Shown: positions 1 to 4,700 of the stretch, one piece after another
Numbering within the stretch: position 1 is the first letter of the stretch
Layout: every line of letters begins with the position of its first letter
Assembly: GCA_028684735.1 (NCBI GenBank)
Contig: JAQUFI010000076.1
Span: 1 to 5,186 of the forward strand
Direction: 5' to 3'
Length of the DNA stretch: 5,186 nt
From: Bacilli bacterium
GTDB taxonomy: Bacteria > Bacillota_I > Bacilli_A > RF39 > UBA660
Notes under the pieces: generated by a model
Seen by the model: the letters and a program-made list of their open reading frames with translations, nothing else
What the model was told of the DNA's origin: nothing
Database searches by the model: none
Made by a program: the position numbers and the translations under genes

Positions 1-65
1 CACCAGAATTATATGTTAATGAAAATTTTCAATCTTCAGAAATATTTATTGTAAAAAATGAATAG
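1..65 (+). CDS. C-terminal end of an unidentified protein (partial)
   Basis: Frame 3 is open from the left edge to a TAG at 63-65 and gives about 20 residues, PELYVNENFQSSEIFIVKNE. The mix of charged and hydrophobic residues is what a real C-terminus looks like. The other plus frames stop earlier (22-24 and 52-54), and the minus frames are closed. The ending, a beta-strand-like EIFIVK before the stop, recalls the last strand of many Rossmann-type enzymes such as methyltransferases, but that is only an impression. No family can be named from 20 residues. A promoter overlaps its last codons, so the following small transcript need not depend on it. Confidence 0.4.
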   Translation, partial: PELYVNENFQSSEIFIVKNE

Positions 66-77
66 TTGATGTATAAT
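49..77 (+). promoter_or_regulatory. Sigma-A-type promoter for the small transcript
   Basis: The -35 box TTGTAA (49-54) and the -10 box TATAAT (72-77, perfect) are separated by exactly 17 nt. Transcription would start near 83-85. The only thing downstream on this strand is a hairpin-rich stretch ending in an intrinsic terminator, which is why a small RNA is proposed. The promoter overlaps the 3' end of the preceding reading frame. Confidence 0.5.
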
Positions 78-83
78 TAGACG

Positions 84-172
84 TAGAAAGAGAGCGAGTT
101 CGTAAGATGTATTTAAACCGCTCCAATTTTTGAATATTAAAACTCAAGATTGATTTCTTGAGTTTTTTGTTT
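84..172 (+). ncRNA. Candidate small RNA of about 85-90 nt
   Basis: This stretch lies between a good promoter (49-77) and an intrinsic terminator (139-174), and the next gene is on the opposite strand, so it is not the leader of a gene. A 5' hairpin is visible. GAGCG (92-96) pairs with CGCTC (119-123). After a bulged A, GTT (98-100) pairs with AAC (116-118). An AU-rich single-stranded linker (124-138) then leads to the terminator hairpin. It matches no riboswitch, T-box, 6S or tracrRNA consensus that I recognise. An 8-codon reading frame (ATG at 107 to TGA at 133) lies inside but has no properly spaced ribosome site. The alternative is that it is only the 3' UTR of the upstream gene. Confidence 0.35.
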
Positions 173-174
173 TC
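139..174 (+). terminator. Intrinsic terminator, possibly bidirectional
   Basis: An 11-bp perfect stem is formed by 139-149 and 156-166 (core ACTCAAGA / TCTTGAGT) with a 6-nt loop. A T-rich tail TTTTTTGTTTT follows on the plus strand. On the minus strand the stem is followed by TTTTAATATT, a weaker tail. It could therefore also end transcription from the minus-strand operon, whose last gene stops at 231. Confidence 0.8.
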
Positions 175-230
175 TATTCTATTATTCTGATAAATATACA
201 TACTATAATAAGGATTATAATACAATTAAA

Positions 231-857
231 TCACTCTGATTTTGCTTTTAAAAAGTCTGGTATTTCCCATCTATCATCATAGGTATCAAGAAAGTTGTCT
301 AATTGTCTTAATTCCCTCATTAATTCCAACCTTTGTTTATAATCAGCAATATTATCTGTTTTGCTTCCAAGCTTATATAGTCTATTTTTGATTCTACTTG
401 AAAGGACCCCATCACGATACTTAGAAATATTAGGGTTTGAACAAAATATATCATCCAGAATATTGTACATTTTATCATTATAAATTAATGTAATTGAAAG
501 ATTAGCATCATAAATAGTTTCATTGTTTGGTTCCCTTTTCAATACTTTTTCTTCTTCTAATAAATATTTTATAAAATTATTAATTTTTATTGGTTCTAAA
601 TAACCGACTAATTCTAATTCATAACTATAACTTTGACATTTTTCAAATTCTTGATATATATAACCATCATTAGTCAAAAATAGTCTATAGTAGTTTAAAT
701 TAAAATCAATATTAGAAATTGAAAAAATTACTTTACCAAGTTTGCCAAGTTTTTCTAATATCTCTTCTTGTCTTTTATATATTGCATTTTTTAGTTTCTT
801 ATCACACACAAATTTTTCTTTAGTCATTTCTGGATCAAATATTTTATCTATATTCAT
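231..857 (-). CDS. Hypothetical protein, last gene of a three-gene operon
   Basis: This encodes 208 aa that I do not recognise. ATG at 857-855 is chosen because GGAG (867-864) sits 6 nt upstream. An in-frame TTG at 863 abuts the Shine-Dalgarno box and is unlikely. The protein is soluble and rich in Lys, Asn, Asp and Glu, with no signal peptide or membrane helix. Residues 18-42 look helical. Residues 43-87 look like beta strands, including a Tyr-rich stretch (LNYYRLFLTNDGYIYQEF). A helix follows at 91-107 (NNFIKYLLEEEKVLKRE), then mixed structure, and a helical C-terminus (172-191) ends in an acidic, Trp-containing tail. No catalytic motif is obvious. It starts 39 nt after the preceding gene's stop and is probably cotranscribed. 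The stop codon is TGA, which argues for the standard code. Protein function is unknown. Confidence 0.8.
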   Translation of the reverse strand: MNIDKIFDPEMTKEKFVCDKKLKNAIYKRQEEILEKLGKLGKVIFSISNIDFNLNYYRLFLTNDGYIYQEFEKCQSYSYELELVGYLEPIKINNFIKYLLEEEKVLKREPNNETIYDANLSITLIYNDKMYNILDDIFCSNPNISKYRDGVLSSRIKNRLYKLGSKTDNIADYKQRLELMRELRQLDNFLDTYDDRWEIPDFLKAKSE

Positions 858-863
858 ACTCAA

Positions 864-867
864 CTCC
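864..867 (-). promoter_or_regulatory. Ribosome binding site deciding the start of the 208-aa gene
   Basis: On the minus strand AGAGGAG reads 870-864, with the GGAG core at 867-864. It is directly followed by TTG (863-861) and, after a 6-nt gap, by ATG (857-855). The normal spacing favours the ATG. Confidence 0.75.
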
Positions 868-896
868 TCTATTAACTTATATTGTAAATAAAATTT

Positions 897-1295
897 TTAT
901 TCTTTTTCATCAGATGATGATTCCCACATTGATATTATATTGTTTTTTAAATCATCAACAACAACATATAAATACTTTGGAATATTTTTACTCTTTTTTT
1001 CTTGCCATTCAATATGATATTCAATTGCTTTTAAACAGTTTCGTATTCCCTCAATACCATAATCTTCTTTAATTTTGTATATATAATAATCAGTAGCTTC
1101 TTCACTTGTAAAGTATCTATATTCCGTTCCAGTAATCAGACCAATAACTTGTTCAATATAGAATATGGCAGAGTTTTTATCCATACCTGTTTCCAAATTA
1201 ACTAATTCAGCTGCTTCTTCTTTTATTAGTTTTTTATTATAAATTTTCTTCCCATATTCATATGCACTAGCATACATTTTCTCAATAATTTTCAT
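897..1295 (-). CDS. Small helical protein resembling a nuclease-associated accessory domain
   Basis: This encodes about 132 aa. Three in-frame starts exist: GTG 1307 (overlapping the upstream TAG), ATG 1301 and ATG 1295. Only ATG 1295 has a sensibly placed Shine-Dalgarno match (GGA at 1305-1303, 7 nt away), so it is used. Translation is probably coupled to the upstream gene. The protein is predicted to be all alpha. Residues 8-34 hold AYEYGKKIYN then an EEAAELV helix, followed by GMDKNSAIFYIEQVIGLITG (37-56), a Tyr-rich segment with EATDYYIYKI (66-75), then DYGIEGIRNCLKAIEYHIEW (78-97). From memory, this order (YNxxL, a GMxxNSA-like helix, ATxYYxxxIxxDYGxEGxxNALxAxxxHIxY) occurs as a stand-alone helical domain and as an N-terminal part of HNH or restriction-type proteins in Bacillota and Bacteroidota. 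No nuclease residues are present. The role is inferred only. Confidence 0.75.
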   Translation of the reverse strand: MKIIEKMYASAYEYGKKIYNKKLIKEEAAELVNLETGMDKNSAIFYIEQVIGLITGTEYRYFTSEEATDYYIYKIKEDYGIEGIRNCLKAIEYHIEWQEKKSKNIPKYLYVVVDDLKNNIISMWESSSDEKE

Positions 1296-1306
1296 AATCA
1301 TTTCCA

Positions 1307-1804
1307 CTATCTAATTTCAGTTATTTCAAATCCTAATTGTCTTACTCGTACTATAAAACCATTAATTCTAGTTAAAGTCCACTGACTGCAGACCACGCAA
1401 ACACCATCTATTAAATTTATTTCCTCATCCTTTTTAGCAAAGAATCTTTTTTCATAGTCAGATGTTTTGGTAGCTATACTTTTTTCAACAATAACACCAA
1501 ATGAACCTTGTAATGATGAATCAAATACAGTCTGTAATTCATTTACTGTTATTTTAGGATTATGTTTTACATATTCCTTTACAATAGCTAAAACCAATCT
1601 TCTTTTGGAGTATTTAATTCCATTAAAAATATATTTTGTATTATCTTTTTTAATTAACCCATTTTGTATGTTTTCCACATTAAAAGACGGTTGATCAATA
1701 TTTTTAATCTGAACATTAAGACTTCCTTTTTCTAATTTTTCCACTGTTGATTCTAATTTTTTTATTCGGTCTAACATTTCAAGTATTACTCTATCATAAT
1801 TCAT
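1307..1804 (-). CDS. Coiled-coil protein with a putative defence-associated C-terminal domain, first gene of the operon
   Basis: This encodes 165 aa. ATG at 1804 follows AAGGG (1818-1814) at 9 nt and lies about 16 nt from the predicted transcription start. Residues 5-27 (VILEMLDRIKKLESTVEKLE) form a heptad-like coiled coil suited to dimerisation, followed by a polar linker (28-53). The compact C-terminal domain (54-165) has TKYIFNGIKYSKRRLVLAIV, then a helix, VNELQTVF, SLQGSFGVI (97-105), KRFFAKKDEEINL (119-131), VCVVCSQW (135-142) and a terminal helix-strand GFIVRVRQLGFEI (149-161). From memory, the SLQGSxGVI...RYF...VxCxQW...FIxxxxxLGxxI pattern recurs in small proteins and in restriction or HNH-type fusions. 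It may bind nucleic acid, but that is inference. The two Cys (C136, C139) are a CxxC pair without a visible partner pair. It could regulate its own promoter, although no classical helix-turn-helix is seen. Confidence 0.8.
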   Translation of the reverse strand: MNYDRVILEMLDRIKKLESTVEKLEKGSLNVQIKNIDQPSFNVENIQNGLIKKDNTKYIFNGIKYSKRRLVLAIVKEYVKHNPKITVNELQTVFDSSLQGSFGVIVEKSIATKTSDYEKRFFAKKDEEINLIDGVCVVCSQWTLTRINGFIVRVRQLGFEITEIR

Positions 1805-1825
1805 AAAATCTTTCCCTTCATGTTT

Positions 1826-1854
1826 ATAGTATCATTTTCGAAATTGAAAGTCAA
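1826..1854 (-). promoter_or_regulatory. Sigma-A-type promoter of the three-gene minus-strand operon
   Basis: On the minus strand TTGACT (1854-1849) and TACTAT (1831-1826) are separated by 17 nt. Each box differs from consensus at one position. Transcription should begin near 1819-1820, leaving a leader of about 16 nt with the ribosome site AAGGG. The spacer contains a palindrome and the upstream flank holds direct repeats, which suggests regulation. Confidence 0.75.
1832..1847. promoter_or_regulatory. Candidate operator palindrome in the promoter spacer
   Basis: TCATTTTCGAAATTGA is a 16-bp inverted repeat with 14 of 16 positions symmetric around a perfect TTTCGAAA core (1836-1843). It fills the 17-nt gap between the -10 and -35 boxes of the minus-strand operon. 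A protein bound there would block RNA polymerase, as dimeric helix-turn-helix repressors do. It does not match the LexA consensus. The binding protein is unknown. Confidence 0.45.
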
Positions 1855-1860
1855 TGTTTT

Positions 1861-1880
1861 TTGTTGTAAATGTTTGTAAA
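1861..1880. repeat. Two tandem 10-bp direct repeats upstream of the operon promoter
   Basis: TTGTTGTAAA (1861-1870) is followed immediately by TGTTTGTAAA (1871-1880). They match at 8 of 10 positions and have a period of one helical turn. They start 6 bp upstream of the operon's -35 box. The shared TTTACAA (read on the minus strand) also occurs at 2012-2018 on the plus strand, near the divergent promoter. This could be an activator site or an A/T-rich UP element, or chance in AT-rich DNA. Confidence 0.35.
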
Positions 1881-1911
1881 AAGGTGTATTGCCATTAAAT
1901 TAGACCACCTT
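1881..1911. repeat. Inverted repeat AAGGTG / CACCTT
   Basis: AAGGTG (1881-1886) and CACCTT (1906-1911) form a perfect 6-bp pair with a 19-nt loop. On the minus strand the second arm is followed by a run of five T, so a weak minus-strand terminator is possible. A regulatory binding site between the divergent genes is equally possible. The long loop makes it weak. Confidence 0.25.
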
Positions 1912-1928
1912 ATATTTTCAAAAAAATA

Positions 1929-1956
1929 TTCACACGATACTAAAAATCATTATAAT
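1929..1956 (+). promoter_or_regulatory. Second, upstream promoter candidate for the plus-strand gene
   Basis: TTCACA (1929-1934) and a perfect TATAAT (1951-1956) are separated by 16 nt. Transcription would start about at the hairpin at 1961-1979, so products might be attenuated early. The evidence is compositional only in AT-rich DNA. Confidence 0.35.
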
Positions 1957-1960
1957 AAGG

Positions 1961-1986
1961 AGATTATTAGTAGTAATCTGTTTTTA
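1961..1986 (+). terminator. Weak terminator or attenuator-like hairpin
   Basis: AGATTA (1961-1966) pairs with TAATCT (1974-1979), with further weak pairing inside, and G then TTTTT follows. The stem is AU-rich and short. If the promoter at 1929-1956 is used, the hairpin would form at the extreme 5' end of the transcript. It may instead be an operator. A second small hairpin, AGAAG/CTTCT (1994-2006), follows. Confidence 0.3.
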
Positions 1987-2020
1987 TCATATAAGAAGAT
2001 GCTTCTGTTTGTTTACAAAG

Positions 2021-2046
2021 TGTCAATGGTCTGATAAAAATTGACA
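2021..2046. promoter_or_regulatory. Inverted repeat overlapping the -35 box, candidate operator
   Basis: TGTCAAT (2021-2027) and ATTGACA (2040-2046) are perfect 7-bp inverted arms 12 nt apart. Corresponding arm positions lie 19 bp apart at their centres, close to two helical turns. The right arm contains the TTGACA -35 box of the plus-strand gene. The left arm could be a -35 box on the other strand, but no good -10 box follows it there. Confidence 0.35.
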
Positions 2047-2069
2047 AAAAGAATATCCTGTGATAGCAT
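2041..2069 (+). promoter_or_regulatory. Promoter of the CrtO-like gene
   Basis: A perfect TTGACA (2041-2046) is followed after 17 nt by TAGCAT (2064-2069). A perfect TATAAT also lies at 2069-2074, but with 22 nt spacing. Transcription would start near 2076-2081, just ahead of AGGAGG. The position inside codons of the longer GTG-started frame argues against that longer protein. Confidence 0.55.
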
Positions 2070-2083
2070 ATAATCTCACTTTT

Positions 2084-2089
2084 AGGAGG
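2084..2089 (+). promoter_or_regulatory. Ribosome binding site that decides a TTG start
   Basis: A perfect AGGAGG lies 6 nt before TTG (2096-2098). The upstream in-frame GTG at 2060 has no Shine-Dalgarno box and falls inside the promoter. Confidence 0.8.
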
Positions 2090-2095
2090 AATAAT

Positions 2096-2668
2096 TTGAA
2101 AACAATCGAAGAAAAAATATATGAATGTCTTGGGATTAAAAAATTTAAAAAGGTTGTCATCTCATTAGGTAGGTATGTTCGTAAAAATCAAAAAATTTCA
2201 AAAGGAGATAATTATTTTTTATACAAACTTAATACTGATAGTATTAAAGACTATAAAGAAAATGGCATAAAAGTTAATTCTTTCATTCATGGTGGTGCTG
2301 TCTTATTTTGTTTATTTAATCTTGTAACAGCTCATTCAACTGTTTCAATTACAATTAATGTTTTAGGTGGAGTTGTAAATTTATATTGTGTTATGTTACA
2401 AAGGTATAACAATATTAGATTGAATCGAATTTATGAGAAAATGAAAGAAAGAGAAGAACAAAGGAACACTAAAAACATTGAACTAGATAAAAAAAATAAT
2501 GAGTTATCCTTAAAAAAAGAACCCACACTATTATCTAATAATTTGGAAATTGAATATTTAAAGGAAACAAAGAATTATTTATTAAATCAACAAGTTTTAG
2601 ATCAAAATAATAATTCAAGTTTCAATCAGCTACAAGATGACAATTATAAAATTAAAATAAAAAAATAA
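2096..2668 (+). CDS. CrtO-like membrane acyltransferase family protein with a long polar tail
   Basis: This encodes 190 aa from TTG 2096, chosen for the AGGAGG box 6 nt upstream. A soluble N-terminus opens with MKTIEEKIYECLGIKKFKK. Two adjacent hydrophobic segments follow, at about 64-80 and 84-100. The second runs into CVMLQRYNNIRLNRIYEK (98-115). The QRYNxxRL motif after a hydrophobic helix is the hallmark I associate with the glycosyl-4,4'-diaponeurosporenoate acyltransferase (CrtO) family of small membrane proteins. In Staphylococcus aureus this enzyme acylates a glycosylated carotenoid to make staphyloxanthin. No carotenoid genes are seen here, so the substrate is unknown and may be another glycolipid. 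Residues 116-190 form a highly charged, Lys/Glu/Asn-rich tail that is partly coiled-coil-like and seems extra to the family core. The gene stands alone and its stop falls in the terminator shared with the convergent kinase gene. Confidence 0.7.
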   Translation: MKTIEEKIYECLGIKKFKKVVISLGRYVRKNQKISKGDNYFLYKLNTDSIKDYKENGIKVNSFIHGGAVLFCLFNLVTAHSTVSITINVLGGVVNLYCVMLQRYNNIRLNRIYEKMKEREEQRNTKNIELDKKNNELSLKKEPTLLSNNLEIEYLKETKNYLLNQQVLDQNNNSSFNQLQDDNYKIKIKK

Positions 2669-2702
2669 TGATGATTAGTTATGACCAATCATCATTATTT
2701 TT
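2661..2702. terminator. Bidirectional intrinsic terminator between convergent genes
   Basis: Positions 2661-2676 and 2687-2702 form a perfect 16-bp stem (core GATGATT / AATCATC) around a 10-nt loop. T-runs lie on both strands, TTATTTTT on plus and TTATTTTTTT on minus. It contains the TAA of the plus-strand gene (2666-2668). It also contains the TAA of the histidine kinase (2679-2681) and that gene's last codons, DDWS. Confidence 0.9.
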
Positions 2703-4643
2703 AATATCTTTATCAGTTATTACAGCGACCTTTTTCTCGCCCATTTGTTGTGACTCAAAAGCATTTAATTCTGCTTGTAATATTTGGTTGCTGGCTGATT
2801 CTATTTTAGGAAGATCATTTTTAAAAATGGAACTAAGTACTCTTATTAATTCTTCTTGTTCAATTGGTTTGGATAAATAATCATCAAAACCTAAACTTAA
2901 ATATTTTTCCTTTTCACCAGATAGAGCATTGGCTGTTAAAGCAATGATAGGTTTATCAAATAACCTCTCTTCTTTAATCTTTGTCATTGTTTCTACTCCA
3001 CTCATCTTAGGCATCATATCATCCATAAAAATAAAATCATAATCATTACTTTTCTTAAGAATTTGAATACATTCTTGACCACTTATGGCTTCATCTATTT
3101 TTATTTTATATTGTTCCAACAATCTCCTGGCCACTTTTAAATTCAATTTATTATCATCAACAATTAAAGTCTTCTTTCCAGTTAAATCCATTTCAAAAGT
3201 AGTTGATTCTGGAATAATTGGTGTTGATTCGTCGATTTTTTCTTGCAATTCAACTATTTTTTGAACTAAGAAGACAGTAAACTTAGACCCTATACCATAT
3301 TTGCTTTGAACGGTCATTTTACCACCCATAATTTCAACTAATGATTTAGTTATAGCTAGTCCTAAACCAGTACCCTCTAAAGTTGTATTGCGGTCACTAT
3401 CTAATCTTTCAAATTTATTAAATAGATTGTTTATTTTATCAGGTTTAATTCCCCGACCAGTATCTTCAATTGAAATAACAAACTTTGTTAAACCATTATT
3501 TAAATCGTTAATACAATTAACATCAAAATTTATAGTTCCAGATTCTGTATACTTAGCAGCATTAGTCAGAATATTACTCGTTATTTCTTTCAATTTTCCC
3601 ATATCCCCATACACAATATCAGGAATATCAGATCCTAAATTAACTTTTAATTCAATCGCTTTTTCTGAAATACGTGGTTGAATTAATTTAGATAATTCAT
3701 GGAAGACATGTTTAGGTCGATAATTGGTTTCCACTAATTCCATTTTCCCGGCTTCAATTTTAGAAATATCTAAGATTCCATTGACGATTTCTAATAAATT
3801 CTTAGAAGCTAAAATTATATCATTAGCATCCGTATGAGCTTGTTCTAAATTATTAGCACTTTTAAGTGATTGACTAAAGCCAACAATCGCATTTAATGGT
3901 GTTCTAATTTCATGTGACATACTAGATAAAAATTCTGTTTTAGCTTGATTAGCTTTATCGGCTTGCTCTTTAGCTATACTCAATTCATTTAACATATTAA
4001 CATCAGGGTTTTCAATCGTAAAATACATTAAATAATTAACAAAAGTTAGGGTTATGGAAATAACAATTACTTGTGGATTATAACTATATACTAACAACAA
4101 CAAGAAAAACATAAGTACAATAGCAAATACTGGAATGTTTCTTTTATCCACCTTTTTAATATTTAAAATAGAAATGACAACCGTAATAAATAAATATATA
4201 GCACAAGTTAAATAAGTAAGACTAACAGCTGAACCACCAACACTTACATGTTCACCGTACATTACTACATTAACATCTAAAAATAACATAACAATAATAA
4301 TCATTGTATTAATAATCCCGATTGGGACTAAAATTTTATTAAGTTTTTCTTTTGTTTTAGGGAAAAGAATAAGCAAGTTATAAACAAAAATACAATTAGT
4401 AATAATTATTAATTGAATAAAATCAATTTTGTTTAAAATGGATATAAGTCCAACATAAGTTTCAAAATCACCGATGGCAATATATCTTAATATTGAAACA
4501 ACAATACTATCAATAACACTACAAACTAGCATCACCGAATATACTTTATTTTCTAATAAATTAACTCTTTTTTTAGAAAAAAAAGCAATTAGTAGTAAGG
4601 TTGAAAAGAAAACCGAACAAATTGGTAGTAGTAAATTATCCAT
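2679..4643 (-). CDS. Membrane-bound hybrid sensor histidine kinase with receiver domain
   Basis: This 654-aa protein would sense a signal in the membrane, phosphorylate its own His and pass the phosphate to its own receiver Asp. Residues 1-210 hold about seven membrane helices (near 4-22, 34-56, 67-94, 103-124, 142-162, 169-187, 190-210) with no large extracellular domain. A coiled linker (212-240) leads to HisKA with SHEIRTPLN, phosphoacceptor H244. The ATPase domain shows the N box (N357, N361 in NILTNAAKYT), G1 DTGRGI (D394), F box LFNKFERL (407-414) and G2 GTGLGLAI (424-431). The receiver (about 491-607) has acidic D496/D497, phosphoacceptor D541 in MDDMMP, T570 and K592 (SKP). All key residues are intact. 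A tail of about 45 residues without an Hpt domain follows. The start has GGTGAT (4652-4647) as an extended Shine-Dalgarno match. It is an orphan in this window, with no partner regulator or phosphotransfer protein. Confidence 0.95.
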   Translation of the reverse strand: MDNLLLPICSVFFSTLLLIAFFSKKRVNLLENKVYSVMLVCSVIDSIVVSILRYIAIGDFETYVGLISILNKIDFIQLIIITNCIFVYNLLILFPKTKEKLNKILVPIGIINTMIIIVMLFLDVNVVMYGEHVSVGGSAVSLTYLTCAIYLFITVVISILNIKKVDKRNIPVFAIVLMFFLLLLVYSYNPQVIVISITLTFVNYLMYFTIENPDVNMLNELSIAKEQADKANQAKTEFLSSMSHEIRTPLNAIVGFSQSLKSANNLEQAHTDANDIILASKNLLEIVNGILDISKIEAGKMELVETNYRPKHVFHELSKLIQPRISEKAIELKVNLGSDIPDIVYGDMGKLKEITSNILTNAAKYTESGTINFDVNCINDLNNGLTKFVISIEDTGRGIKPDKINNLFNKFERLDSDRNTTLEGTGLGLAITKSLVEIMGGKMTVQSKYGIGSKFTVFLVQKIVELQEKIDESTPIIPESTTFEMDLTGKKTLIVDDNKLNLKVARRLLEQYKIKIDEAISGQECIQILKKSNDYDFIFMDDMMPKMSGVETMTKIKEERLFDKPIIALTANALSGEKEKYLSLGFDDYLSKPIEQEELIRVLSSIFKNDLPKIESASNQILQAELNAFESQQMGEKKVAVITDKDIKNNDDWS

Positions 4644-4646
4644 CTT

Positions 4647-4667
4647 ATCACCATCTTCATTATATCA
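4647..4667 (-). promoter_or_regulatory. Extended -10 promoter and ribosome site of the histidine kinase gene
   Basis: On the minus strand TGATATAAT reads 4667-4659: a perfect TATAAT (4664-4659) with TG one base upstream. No good -35 box is present, since the T-run of the preceding terminator occupies that place. Transcription would start near 4652, almost at GGTGAT (4652-4647), so the leader is very short. The kinase can thus be expressed independently of the upstream acyltransferase gene. Confidence 0.5.
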
Positions 4668-4673
4668 TAATAT

Positions 4674-4700
4674 AAAAAAAAAGACTATTTTTGTCTTTTT
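4674..4700 (-). terminator. Intrinsic terminator of the acyltransferase gene
   Basis: Read on the minus strand, AAAAAGAC (4700-4693) pairs with GTCTTTTT (4685-4678) around a 7-nt loop, and the T-run continues to 4674 (nine T in all). The gene's TAG stop (4687-4685) lies in the loop and second arm. The terminator therefore overlaps the coding end and separates this gene from the kinase gene. Confidence 0.75.

Larger units (their letters stand above)
1805..2095. other. Divergent intergenic control region without a gene
   Basis: This 291-bp stretch separates the minus-strand operon from the plus-strand CrtO-like gene. It holds the operon promoter with its spacer palindrome, tandem 10-bp repeats, three inverted repeats and two plus-strand promoter candidates. 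The only small frames seen, such as an 11-codon one from ATG 1999, lack a well-placed ribosome site. No coding gene is supported. Confidence 0.6.

Noticed and set aside
107..133. Eight-codon frame (ATG 107 to TGA 133) inside the candidate small RNA
   Set aside because: Purine-rich sequence upstream is not at normal Shine-Dalgarno spacing, the product is tiny and the codons form part of the hairpin.
1467..1694. Plus-strand 75-codon frame
   Set aside because: It lies wholly antisense inside the 165-aa gene and has no ribosome site or recognisable content.
204..1961. Direct repeat TATAATAAGGA at 204-214 and 1951-1961 flanking the three-gene operon, as possible attachment or insertion-site duplications
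   Set aside because: An 11-bp AT-rich match is expected several times by chance in 5 kb of this composition, and no integrase or transposase is present.
1999..2034. Eleven-codon frame in the divergent intergenic region
   Set aside because: The AAGGAG at 1957-1962 is too far from the ATG, and nothing else supports translation.
2060..2095. Twelve-codon N-terminal extension of the CrtO-like protein from GTG 2060
   Set aside because: It lacks a ribosome site, overlaps the promoter, and AGGAGG is perfectly placed for TTG 2096.
2668..2880. Plus-strand 70-codon frame
   Set aside because: It starts inside the terminator stem and is antisense to the kinase receiver domain.
3388..3681. Plus-strand 97-codon frame
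   Set aside because: It is an antisense shadow of the kinase ATPase domain, whose catalytic motifs are clearly coded on the minus strand.
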